64,000 nucleotides of DNA from the NCBI RefSeq assembly GCF_900107205.1, contig NZ_FNPC01000001.1, positions 31,213 to 95,212 on the forward strand, in the 5' to 3' direction. This document shows positions 50,768 through 59,641 of the stretch, piece after piece. The position numbers were made by a program, and so were the translations under genes. Every line of letters begins with the position of its first letter. Positions within the stretch are counted from its first letter, which is position 1. The stretch comes from Halopenitus persicus. GTDB lineage: Archaea; Halobacteriota; Halobacteria; Halobacteriales; Haloferacaceae. The notes below the pieces were generated by a model. It was not told the origin of the DNA and ran no database searches. It was given only the letters and a program-made list of their open reading frames with translations.

Positions 50768-51328
50768 TCAGACCTCCTGACAGTCCGGACAGACGAGTCG
50801 GCCGTCGTGATGCTCGAGGGTCGCCGACAGAGTGCCACAGACCTCGCAGATGCTCTGTGTCGGTTCCGCCTCGTTCCGTTCGGCATCCCGTTCCAGGGAC
50901 CTCGACCGCCGCTCCCCGTTCGCTCCGGGCTCGGCGTTCTCGAGCCGCTGCGTCGGCCGGGAGGCGAGCACGTCGTGCTCGGTGAGCACGCCGACCGCTC
51001 GCCCCTCCTCCGTGACGATCAGCCGGCTCGTTCCCTCGGCGATCAGCCGCTCCTCCGCGGCGTCGATCGGTTCGCCAGCCTCGATCGTCGGCGCCGGCGG
51101 ACTCATCACCTCCCCGACCGTCGTCTCGTCCGGGTCGGTTCCCTCAAGGACCGCCGCGAGGGCGTCGCGCGGCGAGAGACAACCGACGGGTTCCTCGCCG
51201 CGAACGACCACGAGGCAGTCGGCGGGTTCGGCCACCAGCAGCGCCGCGGCCTCGCCGAGCTCGTCCGACTCGCTGACGCCCAGGAACTCCCTGTGCATCA
51301 CGTCTCGGGTGGTGGTACCATTGTGCAT
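50768..51328 (-). CDS. CBS-domain pair protein with C-terminal zinc ribbon
   Basis: A 186-residue protein. Two CBS motifs lie at about 4-60 (MHREFLGVSESDELGEAAALL) and 70-125 (VMSPPAPTIEAGEPIDAAEERL...VTEEGRAVGVLTEHDVL), which usually bind adenosine nucleotides. The end has CEVCG and CPDC, a small zinc ribbon. It is probably a nucleotide-sensing regulator. No partner is evident, although it lies next to the LivK gene with 104 bp between. Its own start at 51328 is the first ATG before the CBS domain. Confidence 0.82.
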   Translation of the reverse strand: MHNGTTTRDVMHREFLGVSESDELGEAAALLVAEPADCLVVVRGEEPVGCLSPRDALAAVLEGTDPDETTVGEVMSPPAPTIEAGEPIDAAEERLIAEGTSRLIVTEEGRAVGVLTEHDVLASRPTQRLENAEPGANGERRSRSLERDAERNEAEPTQSICEVCGTLSATLEHHDGRLVCPDCQEV

Positions 51329-51430
51329 ACTGGTAGATCGGACGTGTCCGTGTAAAACCTACCTCCAGTACAGTTAACACGGATGGGAACCTATCTCACT
51401 GATCGGCGCGTCGAACCGACCTGGGGCCGG

Positions 51431-51748
51431 TCAGGCGTCGGCGCCGACGAACGTCTCGGCGCCCTCGTAGAACCAGTAGCCCGCCTCGCGCATCGCCCGG
51501 CCGAGCTCCCGGTGGAACTCGACGAAGTCGGCGAACTCCTCCCGATCGACGTTGTCGAAGATCTCCTCGACGGAGACGACGGTCTCGTAGTCGATCCGGA
51601 CCGGATGGTCGCCGTACTCCTCGACGTACTCCGCGGCCGACAGCGGGAAGTCCTCCTCCTCGTCGATCTTCTTCGCGAGGACCGCGTGGCCGTACTTCCG
51701 CTTGCCCTCGCTCCCCTCCTCGCCGTCGGGGTCGTGTGGCCAGTCCAT
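51431..51748 (-). CDS. Haloarchaeal conserved protein (DUF5785-like)
   Basis: A 105-residue protein starting MDWPHDPDGEEGSEGKRKYG, with AVLAKKIDEEEDFPLSAAEYVEEYGDHPVRI and a C-terminal REAGYWFYEGAETFVGA. The block pattern matches a small acidic protein found across haloarchaea that I associate with DUF5785; the role is unknown. ATG 51748 is chosen because the first 44 codons upstream are not conserved. It follows no obvious TATA box. A run of 18-bp repeats lies upstream. Confidence 0.7.
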   Translation of the reverse strand: MDWPHDPDGEEGSEGKRKYGHAVLAKKIDEEEDFPLSAAEYVEEYGDHPVRIDYETVVSVEEIFDNVDREEFADFVEFHRELGRAMREAGYWFYEGAETFVGADA

Positions 51749-51895
51749 ACCCCGGTTTCGCGATCGGGTGGCATAGTCGTTACGTTCCTGTCGATCCCGC
51801 ATCGGATCGATTCCGCGTCGGGGCGATCGCGCGTTCAGTTGATCCCGCGTTCGCTCGATCCCGCGTTCAGTCGACTCCACGCCCGACCGGCGAAC

Positions 51896-51931
51896 GTGTC
51901 GCCCTCGACGGACGTGTCGCCCTCGACGGAC
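51896..51931. repeat. 18-bp tandem repeat
   Basis: GTGTCGCCCTCGACGGAC occurs twice in a row, followed by a partial GTGTATCC. Upstream, GATCCCGCGTTC is also repeated between about 51840 and 51870. These lie in the 203-bp spacer between two minus-strand genes. Confidence 0.7.
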
Positions 51932-51951
51932 GTGTATCCTCGGCGAACGGG

Positions 51952-52299
51952 TCAGCGGTCGAGACCGCCCCGTGCTTTGACCCGCATGATCTGCCGGACG
52001 TTTCGGTAGATCTCCTCCGGCGAGGTGTCTTCCGTGGGGTCATACAGGTCGGAGACCCGATAGAGGATCGCCGCGACCTGCTGGCTCTCGGAGCTGTCCC
52101 CGCGAACGTCCTCGGCGACCGCCCGGAGGGCTCGCCGCGTTTCCGCGGCGTCGTCAGGGATCGCGTGAGCGTCGGGCGTCGCGTCGGCGTCGGTGGCGTC
52201 GGACGTCGCGTCGGCATCGGTGGCGTCGGACGTCGCGTCGGCGTCGGTCATCACATCCGCGCGGGCGTCCGCATCCGCGTCCTCGTCGCCCGTCATCAT
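51952..52299 (-). CDS. Hypothetical protein with DADATSDAT repeat, downstream of Mrp
   Basis: A 115-residue product. The first 50 residues are a repeat of the Asp/Ala/Thr kind (DADATSDAT), encoded by a 24-bp DNA repeat. The C-terminal half (DAAETRRALRAVAEDVRGDSSESQQVAAILYRVSDLYDPTEDTSPEEIYRNVRQIMRVKARGG) looks like a conserved helical domain common in haloarchaea, function unknown. The ATG at 52299 shares one base with the Mrp stop (TGATG), so the two are coupled. Confidence 0.7.
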   Translation of the reverse strand: MMTGDEDADADARADVMTDADATSDATDADATSDATDADATPDAHAIPDDAAETRRALRAVAEDVRGDSSESQQVAAILYRVSDLYDPTEDTSPEEIYRNVRQIMRVKARGGLDR

Positions 52300-53342
52300 C
52301 ACGCCTGCTCCACCGCTTGGCGGCGACGGACGACGCCGGCGTTGTTCGCGACGGCCTCGCTGATGGCCGCGAACGCCTCGGCCGTCTCCCCCTCGCCCAA
52401 CACGATCGGCTCCCCGCCATCGCCGCCGGTTCGGACGGCGGGGTCGAGCGGAACGCCGCCGAGAAACGGCAGGTCGTGCTCGGCCGCCAGCCGCTCGCCG
52501 CCGCCCTCGCCGAAGACGTCGTGGACGCTTCCACAGTCCGGACACCGGAAGCCGGCCATGTTCTCGGCGACGCCGAGCACGTTGGTGTCGTGTTTTCCGA
52601 ACATCCGAAGTCCCTTGACCGCGTCGTCGAGCGCCACCTCCTCCGGGGTCGTCACGATCACCGCGCCGGTCAGCGGCAGCGTCTGGAGGATGGTCAGCTG
52701 CGTGTCGCCGGTCCCCGGCGGGAGATCGAGCACGAGGTAATCCAGCCCGCCCCAGTCGACGTCCTCGACGAGCTGGGTGATGATCTTGTGCACCATCGGG
52801 CCGCGCCAGATGACGGGGTCGTCCTCGCCGGTGAGAAAGTCCATACTCATCACGCGCATTCCGTGCTGCTCGGGCGGGACGATCGTCTCGCCGTCGGTCC
52901 GCGGCGGCGTCTCGGCGCCGACCATCCGGGGCACGTTGGGGCCGTAGACGTCGGCGTCGAAGAGGCCGACGCTTGCCCCCATATCCGCCAGGCCGGCCGC
53001 GACGTTGACCGCCATCGTCGACTTCCCGACGCCGCCCTTCCCCGAGGCGACCGCGATGACGTTCTTCACCTTCGGGAGGACCTGCTCGTCCGGGGCGACC
53101 GCGGTCGGGATCCGCGCGGACAGCTCCGGGTCGAGACCGGCATCCGTGAGCGTCGTTCGCACCTCCTCGGCGATCGCCGTCTCGGTCGGCGAGTAGGGCG
53201 CCCCGAGCGCGAGCGAGACGCTGGCCGTGGTCCCGTCCTCGCGAACCGTCACGTCGTTCACCAGCCCGAGGGAGACGATGTCGTCGTCCAGGTCGGGGTC
53301 GACCACCGACCGGAGGAGATCGCGTACGCCGGGTTCGTCCAT
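52299..53342 (-). CDS. mrp: Mrp/ApbC family ATP-binding Fe-S carrier
   Basis: A 347-residue scaffold or carrier for Fe-S clusters. The first 85 residues are a MIP18/DUF59-type domain (VVDPDLDDDIVSLGLVNDV), followed by the P-loop GKGGVGKSTM (101-110) and a later CPDCGSVHDVF near residue 260 that may hold a cluster. The start is ATG 53342. It is followed by the DADATSDAT gene with a one-base overlap. In archaea Mrp homologues help mature Fe-S enzymes. Confidence 0.93.
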   Translation of the reverse strand: MDEPGVRDLLRSVVDPDLDDDIVSLGLVNDVTVREDGTTASVSLALGAPYSPTETAIAEEVRTTLTDAGLDPELSARIPTAVAPDEQVLPKVKNVIAVASGKGGVGKSTMAVNVAAGLADMGASVGLFDADVYGPNVPRMVGAETPPRTDGETIVPPEQHGMRVMSMDFLTGEDDPVIWRGPMVHKIITQLVEDVDWGGLDYLVLDLPPGTGDTQLTILQTLPLTGAVIVTTPEEVALDDAVKGLRMFGKHDTNVLGVAENMAGFRCPDCGSVHDVFGEGGGERLAAEHDLPFLGGVPLDPAVRTGGDGGEPIVLGEGETAEAFAAISEAVANNAGVVRRRQAVEQA

Positions 53343-53551
53343 ACCCGAGGGGAGGCGTGTCGGTCGAATAAGGGTTGTGTCACGGGTGGGTCCGCGGCCG
53401 ACCGCGTTCGACCGCGGCCGGCTCGAACGACCGAAACCGATCCCGACCAGCCGCGACCGAGCGGAACCCGCCGCGACCGACTGCGACCGCTCCCGACTGA
53501 CCGCACCGACCGGACCCGATCGCTTTTAGGGTCCCTCCGCCACCCGACGGT

Positions 53552-55015
53552 ATGTTCGGAACGAGCGGCGTTCGCGGTCCGGTCGGGGAGGAGGTCACGG
53601 CTGCCCTCGCGGTCTCGATCGGCCGCGCGCTCGGGATCGAGACCGACGCGGTCGTCGTCGGTCGCGACGTTCGTGACTCCGGGCGGGCGCTCGTCGACGC
53701 GCTCGCCGCGGGGCTGGTCGAATCGGGAACCGACGTCCTCGACGTCGGCGTCGCCGCGACGCCGACCATCGCCCGAGCCGTCGGCGGCGCGGACGCCGAC
53801 GCCGGCGTCGCGGTCACCGCCTCACACAATCCCCCGTCGGACAACGGCTTCAAACTCTGGACGCCCTCCGGGCAGGCCTTCGACGCCGCCGCCCAAAACC
53901 GGATCGCGGACCGCGTCCGGTCGGACGCGTTCGACCCGGCCGATCCGAACGACCACGGGCGCCGCCACGGGTTCGGCGACGTCTTCGAACGCCCCGCGAC
54001 CGACAGCCACCGAGCGGCGATCGTCGATGCCGGACGCCGAGCGCTCGCCGGCGTCGGCGAACGCGGGGCGGCCGCGCCGCTCTCCGGAACCCGCGTCGTC
54101 GTCGATCTGGGGAACGGGACGGGCCGCGTCACGGCCGACGCGCTCGTCGAACTCGGCGCCACGGTCGAGACGCTCAACGGCCAGCGGGACGGCCGCTTTC
54201 CGGGCCGGCCGAGCGAGCCGACCGCCGAGACCTGTGCGTCGCTCCGGTCCCACGTGGCCGGAACCGACGCCGACCTCGGGATCGCCCACGACGGCGACGC
54301 GGACCGGATGATGGCGGTCGCGGACGACGGGCGCTTCCTTGAGGGCGATGCGCTGCTCGCCCTGCTTGCGCGCGCCGCCGTCGCCGACGCCGAAACCGGG
54401 GCCGACGCGGATGCCGAAACCGGGGCCGACGAGGACGCCGGCGCCGCCGTCGGCGACACCGGGGGGGTCGCGACCGCGCGGGTCGCCGCGCCGCTCAACA
54501 CGAGCCTCGCGGTCGACGACGCGCTCGAGGCGGTCGGCGCCGAGCTCGTCCGGACCCGCGTCGGCGACGTCGCGGTCGCCGAGCGTGCCGCCGAGACCGG
54601 GGTCGTCTTCGGCGGCGAGCCCTCGGGCGCGTGGATCTTCCCGACCGAGACGCTCTGTCCGGATGGACCGCTCGCGGCGGTCCGGATCACGGCGCTTGCC
54701 GCCGAGCGCTCCCTCTCCGAGCGGGTCGGGGACCTCCCGTCCTATCCCATCCGCCGGGGGAACCGCGAGGTCGATGCGAAGGAGTCCGTGATGGACGCCC
54801 TCGTGTCCATCGTCGACGGGGAGTACGACGCGGCCGCCGTGAGCACCCTCGACGGCGTCCGCGTCGAGACCGACGACGGCTGGCTGCTCGTCCGCGCCTC
54901 CGGCACGCAGCCGCTGATCCGGCTGACCGCACAGGCGCGGACCGATTCGGAAACCGACGCCCTGTATGACCGCGCCGCGACGTTGCTGGACCGGGCGATC
55001 GACGCGGCCGAGTAA
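53552..55015 (+). CDS. Phosphohexomutase (phosphoglucosamine mutase GlmM / phosphomannomutase family)
   Basis: A 487-residue enzyme that isomerises sugar phosphates by way of a phosphoserine. The active site VTASHNPPSDNGFK has Ser91, and the metal loop DGDADRMM lies near residue 247. The end shows VRASGTQPLIRLTAQA, which binds the sugar phosphate. Between about 275 and 310 is a repeat of the ADAETGADAD type. The start MFGTSGVRGPVGEEV is the usual GlmM or PMM N-terminus. Which sugar it prefers cannot be read from the sequence. Confidence 0.9.
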   Translation: MFGTSGVRGPVGEEVTAALAVSIGRALGIETDAVVVGRDVRDSGRALVDALAAGLVESGTDVLDVGVAATPTIARAVGGADADAGVAVTASHNPPSDNGFKLWTPSGQAFDAAAQNRIADRVRSDAFDPADPNDHGRRHGFGDVFERPATDSHRAAIVDAGRRALAGVGERGAAAPLSGTRVVVDLGNGTGRVTADALVELGATVETLNGQRDGRFPGRPSEPTAETCASLRSHVAGTDADLGIAHDGDADRMMAVADDGRFLEGDALLALLARAAVADAETGADADAETGADEDAGAAVGDTGGVATARVAAPLNTSLAVDDALEAVGAELVRTRVGDVAVAERAAETGVVFGGEPSGAWIFPTETLCPDGPLAAVRITALAAERSLSERVGDLPSYPIRRGNREVDAKESVMDALVSIVDGEYDAAAVSTLDGVRVETDDGWLLVRASGTQPLIRLTAQARTDSETDALYDRAATLLDRAIDAAE

Positions 55016-55042
55016 TCCTCGAGGCGAGGGAGTGACCGTCAC

Positions 55043-55807
55043 CTACCCGATCCGGGTGCCGGGCGAGTCCCCTCGCAGAAACCCCTCGAGGTCGTCCGGG
55101 CCGAAGACGAACGCCGGCGAGCCGAGCGCGAGCAGCTCCTCGACCTTCGCCGCCATCCCGCCCGAGACGTCCGTCGACTCGCTCGCGCCGAGCAGGTCGG
55201 CCACCTCGGCGAAGGCGTCGATCCGGGGAATGACGTCGCCGTCGTCGTCGAGCACGCCGGGAACGGTCGAACAAATGCCGACGCGGTCGGCGCCGAGATC
55301 GCCGGCCAGCTCGACGACCAGTTCGTCGCCCGAGACCACCGTGACGCCCTCGGTCGCGGTGGCGATCCCGTCCCCGTGCAACACCGGCACGAACCCCTCC
55401 TCGACCAGCGTCGCGGCCGCGTCCGTGGGGAACGTGAGGTCCCCGTCCGGACCGTCCGCCCGCGCGCCGACCGACAGCGGGTGAACCGGGACCGCAGCCA
55501 CGCCCCGTTCGTGAAGCCGGTCGAGCACGAACCGGTTGAGCGTCGTCATCGCGCCGTGGACGTCCATCACGGCCCCGACGTCGTGGGTCCCCGCGGTGGT
55601 CGTCACCCCGTGTGCGCTCGCGTGGTGGTGGCCGAAGCTCCCGCCGCCGTGGACGACGACGAGGTCCTCGACGGCGCCGTCCGCCAGCGCGCCGGCGATC
55701 GCGTCGCAGGCGGCGTCCAGCGCGGGCGCGTCGAGCGTCTCCGGCCGGTCCTTCTCGGTGATCACGCTGCCGCCGAGCTTGCAGACGACCGTTGTCCCCG
55801 CCATCAC
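55043..55807 (-). CDS. ipk: Isopentenyl phosphate kinase
   Basis: An amino-acid-kinase fold enzyme of the archaeal mevalonate pathway, which phosphorylates isopentenyl phosphate to IPP. It starts MMAGTTVVCKLGGSVITEKD, has VVHGGGSFGHHHASAHG with the catalytic His60, and a C-terminal DVSGGMAAKVEELLAL. The length of 254 is normal. The ATG overlaps the mevalonate kinase stop by 4 nt. It feeds the GGPP synthase at 27591-28637. Confidence 0.95.
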   Translation of the reverse strand: MMAGTTVVCKLGGSVITEKDRPETLDAPALDAACDAIAGALADGAVEDLVVVHGGGSFGHHHASAHGVTTTAGTHDVGAVMDVHGAMTTLNRFVLDRLHERGVAAVPVHPLSVGARADGPDGDLTFPTDAAATLVEEGFVPVLHGDGIATATEGVTVVSGDELVVELAGDLGADRVGICSTVPGVLDDDGDVIPRIDAFAEVADLLGASESTDVSGGMAAKVEELLALGSPAFVFGPDDLEGFLRGDSPGTRIG

Positions 55808-56820
55808 CGCACCTCCACCCGGACGCCCTCGGTCGCGAGTTCGGCCCGGAAGGCGTCAACGCAGCCCTGCGTGAACGACAGCGCCGTCTCCGTCTCCGGC
55901 GTCGGGTCGAGCGCGACGATGCACCCGCCGCCGCCGGCGCCCGTCAGCTTCGCGCCGTGTGCCCCGGCGTCGCGCGCCGCCCACACCATCGCGTCCAGCG
56001 AGCGTGCTGAGACGCCAAGCGCCGACAACAGCCCGTGGTTGAAGTTCATCAGGTCGCCGAGCTCGGCGAGCAGCTCCGCGTCGGGATCCGCCCCGGACGT
56101 CGCCGCCTCGAGCAGGTCCTCGCCCTCGCGAACGACGTCGCCGATCGACCGTACGGTTTCGTCCGCGAAGCCGTACTCCTCGGTGAGTTCACGGACGCCC
56201 GCCACGAGCGCGCCGGTGTCGCCGGCCCCGCCGTCGAACCCGACCACGAACGGGAGGTTCGGGGTCTCGATCGGCTCGCAGTCGTCGCCCTCGACGCGCA
56301 CCGCCCCACCCATCGTCGAGCAGAACGTGTCGGCGCGAGACGCCTGGCCGTCCTGGACGTCGAACTCCGCGCGGTAGGCCCGGTCGGCCAGCTCCCGCGG
56401 CGCCAGCGGCTCGCCGAGCGCGCGGGTCGCCGCGTCGATCCCCGCGACGACGACCGCGGCCGAGGAACCGAGCCCGGCCCCGAGCGGGATGTCGCTCTCG
56501 ACGGTGATGTCGAAGCCCGCGTTCGGCGCCCCGGCCGCGTCCCGCGCCTGCGAGACCGCGGCGTCGATGTAGCCCATCGCGGCGTCGAGCAACGAGCGCT
56601 CGACGTCCACGTCGGGGTGGTCGCCGACGGTCCCGTCGTACTCCACGGTAAACCCGTCGAGCGAGAGGTCCTCGGCCTCGACGCGGACGTGGTCGTCGCT
56701 GCGCGGCTCGACGGTCACGCGGGCGCGGCGCTCGATCGCACACGGCACCGCGGGCTGGCCGTAGACGACGGCGTGTTCGCCGAAGAGATACACCTTCCCC
56801 GGCGCGCTACAGACGGTCAT
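55804..56820 (-). CDS. mvk: Mevalonate kinase
   Basis: A GHMP kinase that phosphorylates mevalonate. The 338-residue form starts MTVCSAPGKVYLFGEHAVVYGQ, with the ATP loop PLGAGLGSSAAVVVAGI near residue 110 and the third motif GAKLTGAGGGGCIVAL near the C-terminus. I prefer ATG 56820, with an in-frame ATG at 56877 as a possible alternative. A 27-codon upstream ORF overlaps this start. IPK follows with a 4-nt overlap, so they form one pathway operon. Confidence 0.94.
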   Translation of the reverse strand: MTVCSAPGKVYLFGEHAVVYGQPAVPCAIERRARVTVEPRSDDHVRVEAEDLSLDGFTVEYDGTVGDHPDVDVERSLLDAAMGYIDAAVSQARDAAGAPNAGFDITVESDIPLGAGLGSSAAVVVAGIDAATRALGEPLAPRELADRAYRAEFDVQDGQASRADTFCSTMGGAVRVEGDDCEPIETPNLPFVVGFDGGAGDTGALVAGVRELTEEYGFADETVRSIGDVVREGEDLLEAATSGADPDAELLAELGDLMNFNHGLLSALGVSARSLDAMVWAARDAGAHGAKLTGAGGGGCIVALDPTPETETALSFTQGCVDAFRAELATEGVRVEVR

Positions 56821-56900
56821 ACTCCCCACCACAGGCTCGGCGATAACAGGCGTTGCGCTTGTGACCGACGCGGCCATGGCCGCAGCGACCTCCGTCCCAT
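56817..56900 (-). CDS. Candidate 27-codon upstream ORF / leader peptide before mvk
   Basis: The ORF starts MGRRSLRPWPRRSQ and ends WWGV. Its ATG at 56900 lies about 28 nt after a strong TATA box and so at the predicted transcript start. Its TGA overlaps the mvk ATG (ATGA). The peptide is basic, unlike most haloarchaeal proteins. It may control mvk translation by coupling, or it may be chance. Confidence 0.4.
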   Translation of the reverse strand: MGRRSLRPWPRRSQAQRLLSPSLWWGV

Positions 56901-56922
56901 AGGCTGGTCCCGAAGGACGAGT

Positions 56923-56933
56923 ACTTATATACT
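56923..56933 (-). promoter_or_regulatory. Strong TATA box of the mvk-ipk operon
   Basis: AGTATATAAGT on the minus strand is the clearest TATA box in the area and predicts a start near 56902, about 80 nt before the mvk ATG at 56820. Confidence 0.55.
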
Positions 56934-57164
56934 CGCCGCCCGGAAAGCCCGTGAGGTGATCGGCCCGGCAGTCGCGGACGATCACCGCGGTCCGTCGCGG
57001 ACGATCACCGGGGGAACTGGGGAATGGACGCGGCGCGGTCGCGCCGCCGCGGTCCCGTTCGTCGTCGTGGGTTACGAACCGGCGGCGCGGGATCGACGGC
57101 TCCGCGCACGCGTTTCAGCGCGGTCGCTTTCGCTTGGCACACGTGACCGTACGAGACACGGAAA

Positions 57165-57180
57165 CGAAAAATCCGGCCAG
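57165..57180 (-). terminator. Terminator of the ribosomal superoperon after rps2
   Basis: The minus strand reads GGCCGGATTTTTCG directly after the rps2 stop, with five T in a row (57167-57171). It is the first U-tract after the long operon. Confidence 0.5.
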
Positions 57181-58017
57181 CTACAGCTCGGCCTCGAAGT
57201 CCTCGAGGGCGTAGACCGTGTCGGCGCCGCGGCGGTCGAGCGTCTCGTTGGCGAGCAGCCAGTAGACGACCGAGAGCGCGCGGCGACCCTTGTTGTTCGT
57301 CGGGATCGCCAGGTCGACGTTCGACAGCTGGTTGTTGGAGTCGCACATCGCGATGACGGGAATGCCGACCGTGATGGCCTCCTTGACGGCCTGTGCGTCG
57401 CCGATCGGGTCGGTGACGACCACGACGTCCGGCTCGATGTAGCCGGCGTAATCGGGGTTCGTCAGCGTGCCCGGAATGAACCGACCGGTCCGGGCGCGGG
57501 CGCCGATCGCGTCGGCGAACTTCTCGGCCGGGAAGCGGCCGTACTGCCGCGAGGAGGTGACGAGCACCTGCTCGGGGGCGTAGCCGGACAGGAAGTCGGC
57601 GGCCACGCGGATGCGCTCGTCCGTCTTCGAGACGTCGAGCACGTAGAGGCCGTCGTCGCGAACGCGGTGGATGAACCGCTCCATGTCCTTCGTCTTCTGT
57701 TGGGTCCCGATGTGGACGCCGGCGCCGAGGTACTCCTCGACGGGAATGAGCAGGTCCGCATCCTCGTCGGGCATCACGTCGTCGTCGAAGCGGGACTCCT
57801 CGTCCGCCTCGTCGTCGGCCTCGACCGCCTCTTCCGCGGCGTTCGCGTCGGGTTCGTCCGACCCGGCGTCGGCCTCGGTGGCGGGTGCCGCCGCGTCGTC
57901 GGGCTGTTCGGCTGTCGTGTCGGCCGCGTCCTCGACGTCGGCGTCGGCCGCCGCGGCGTCCTCCGCCGTGGCGTCCGCGTCCGCGTCGAGTTCGACCGTG
58001 TCGTTGTCCTCAGTCAT
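57181..58017 (-). CDS. rps2: 30S ribosomal protein S2 with acidic N-terminal extension
   Basis: The conserved part starts at about residue 85 ([27 protein letters not shown]) and ends with [15 protein letters not shown]; it gives the 200-residue archaeal S2. The preceding 80 residues are almost only Ala, Asp, Glu and Thr, with several AEEA-type repeats, so the protein reaches 278. Such an acidic arm may compensate for high salt or carry an added role. It ends the tRNA-Ser to enolase superoperon. Confidence 0.94.
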   Translation of the reverse strand: MTEDNDTVELDADADATAEDAAAADADVEDAADTTAEQPDDAAAPATEADAGSDEPDANAAEEAVEADDEADEESRFDDDVMPDEDADLLIPVEEYLGAGVHIGTQQKTKDMERFIHRVRDDGLYVLDVSKTDERIRVAADFLSGYAPEQVLVTSSRQYGRFPAEKFADAIGARARTGRFIPGTLTNPDYAGYIEPDVVVVTDPIGDAQAVKEAITVGIPVIAMCDSNNQLSNVDLAIPTNNKGRRALSVVYWLLANETLDRRGADTVYALEDFEAEL

Positions 58018-58053
58018 GGATGGTGGTGGTCTCGGTTGGCTGTCGGTTCGGCA

Positions 58054-59256
58054 TCACACCGCGTCCTCGGCGATGCGGATCAGTTCGTTGAGCTTCGCCG
58101 TCCGCTCGCCGCCGACCGTCCCCGTCTTGATGTAGGGGGCGTCGGTGGCGACGGCCAGGTGGGCGATCGTCGTGTCCTCGGTCTCGCCGGAGCGGTGGGA
58201 GATGACGGGGTCGTAGCCGTTTCGGACCGCCAGCTCGACGGCGTCGACGGCGTCCGAGAGCGTCCCGATCTGGTTCGGCTTGATCAGGATGCTGTTTCCG
58301 GCGCCCGTCTCGATCCCCGTCCGGAGTCGGTCGACGTTGGTGACGAACAGGTCGTCCCCGCAGATCAGCGTCCGGTCGCCCACCCGGTCGGTGAGCTCGG
58401 CGAACCGGTCGTAGTCCTCCTCGTCGAGGGGGTCCTCGACGTACGCGAGGTCGTACTCCGCGACCAGCTCGGCGACGTATTCGATCTGCTCTGCGGGCGA
58501 GCGGGTCCGGTCGCCGTAGACGTACGCATCGGCGTCGGCGTCGTACAGCTCCGCGCCGGCCATATCGAGGCCGAACCGCACCGTGAAGCCGACCTCGTCG
58601 GCGACCCGCTCGGTCGCGGCCGCCATCACCTCGAACGCCTCGGCGTCGTCGATCGACGGCGCCCAGGCGCCCTCGTCGCCCTTGGCCGCCGGGACGCCCC
58701 GGTCGGCGAGGATCTCCGCGACCGCGTCGTGGACCGCCGAGTTCGCGAAGACCGCCTCCGAGACGCTCGGCGCGCCCGTCGGCGCGGCCAGGAACTCCTG
58801 GATGTGCGTGGCGTCGGCGGCGTGTTCGCCGCCGCCGATCACGTTGCCGAGCGGCACGGGGAAGTTCCCGCCACGGAAGGCGCCGCCGAGGTGCTGGTAT
58901 AAGGGTGCGCCGAGGACGTCCGCGGCCGCCTTGGCGGCGGCCATCGAGATCGCGACGGCCGCGTTGGCCCCGATCGCGGAGAAGTCCTCGGTGCCGTCGG
59001 CCGCGTGTAACGCGGCGTCGACCGCGCGCTGATCGCCGGCGTAGACGCCCTCGAGCCGCGGCACGGCGTGCTCGCGTGCGGCGGCGATCGCCTCCGCGGG
59101 CGGCAGCTCGACCGCCTCGTACTCGCCGGTCGAGGCGCCCGAGGGCGCCGCGGCACGACCGAACCCGCCGGATTCGGTGAGCACGTCGGCCTCGACGGTC
59201 GGGTTCCCGCGGGAGTCGAGGACCCGACGCAGCGAGACGGACGTGACTCGCGTCAT
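58054..59256 (-). CDS. eno: Enolase
   Basis: The 400-residue glycolytic and gluconeogenic enzyme converts 2-phosphoglycerate to PEP. It begins [22 protein letters not shown] and shows [15 protein letters not shown], the metal ligands in FGLDMAGAE and [10 protein letters not shown] and the catalytic Lys region [12 protein letters not shown]. Its start shares a base with the rpoK stop (TAATG). Its placement between RpoK and S2 is the classic haloarchaeal arrangement. Confidence 0.96.
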   Translation of the reverse strand: MTRVTSVSLRRVLDSRGNPTVEADVLTESGGFGRAAAPSGASTGEYEAVELPPAEAIAAAREHAVPRLEGVYAGDQRAVDAALHAADGTEDFSAIGANAAVAISMAAAKAAADVLGAPLYQHLGGAFRGGNFPVPLGNVIGGGEHAADATHIQEFLAAPTGAPSVSEAVFANSAVHDAVAEILADRGVPAAKGDEGAWAPSIDDAEAFEVMAAATERVADEVGFTVRFGLDMAGAELYDADADAYVYGDRTRSPAEQIEYVAELVAEYDLAYVEDPLDEEDYDRFAELTDRVGDRTLICGDDLFVTNVDRLRTGIETGAGNSILIKPNQIGTLSDAVDAVELAVRNGYDPVISHRSGETEDTTIAHLAVATDAPYIKTGTVGGERTAKLNELIRIAEDAV

Positions 59257-59432
59257 TACGCTTCCTCCCGGCGGACCGTGAACGGGAGCACGCCCGCGTC
59301 GTACTCCTCGGCGGCGACGAGGATCGGCTGCGTCTCCTCGGTCTCGATGAGCACCGGCGCGCCGTAGGACACCTGCAGCGCGCGTGCGCCGAGGATGCGG
59401 GCCTTCTCGTAGCGATTGTGGTTCGTTGACAT
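59256..59432 (-). CDS. rpoK: DNA-directed RNA polymerase subunit K
   Basis: A 58-residue subunit corresponding to eukaryotic RPB6 and bacterial omega. The sequence [20 protein letters not shown] and the later [12 protein letters not shown]...[19 protein letters not shown] are typical; it stabilises the assembled polymerase. It is read directly from the minus strand, lies 2 nt after rpoN and shares a base with the start of eno. Confidence 0.93.
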   Translation of the reverse strand: MSTNHNRYEKARILGARALQVSYGAPVLIETEETQPILVAAEEYDAGVLPFTVRREEA

Positions 59433-59434
59433 AG

Positions 59435-59629
59435 TTACTGGTACGGGGAGACGACGTCGACGAGGTCGGTGTGACTGACCATCATCCGCCGGCAGCAGTG
59501 GCGGTCGACGCCGAGGTCGTCGAGGACCTCGCCGGGGTCCTCATCGCCCTCGCGGGCGCGCGCTTTGAACTCGTCCCAGTGTTCACCGACGACGTTGCCG
59601 CACGTGAAACACCGGACAGGGATCATCAT
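59435..59629 (-). CDS. rpoN: DNA-directed RNA polymerase subunit N
   Basis: A 64-residue zinc-bundle subunit (RPB10 homologue). It starts [18 protein letters not shown] and has the CxxCG and CCRRMM cysteine pairs that bind zinc and anchor it in the polymerase. It sits 12 nt after S9. The first ATG gives two Met; the second may be the true start. Confidence 0.95.
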   Translation of the reverse strand: MMIPVRCFTCGNVVGEHWDEFKARAREGDEDPGEVLDDLGVDRHCCRRMMVSHTDLVDVVSPYQ

Positions 59630-59641
59630 AGGTGGATCACC

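Larger units (their letters stand above)
56821..57180. other. Spacer between mvk and rps2 with promoter, direct repeat and terminator
   Basis: This 360-bp stretch holds the mvk TATA box AGTATATAAGT (complement of 56923-56933), the 27-codon ORF, and a 17-bp direct repeat GTCGCGGACGATCACCG at 56971 and 56994. A T-tract on the minus strand (57167-57171) just after the rps2 stop probably ends the ribosomal-protein operon. I see no other gene. Confidence 0.65.
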
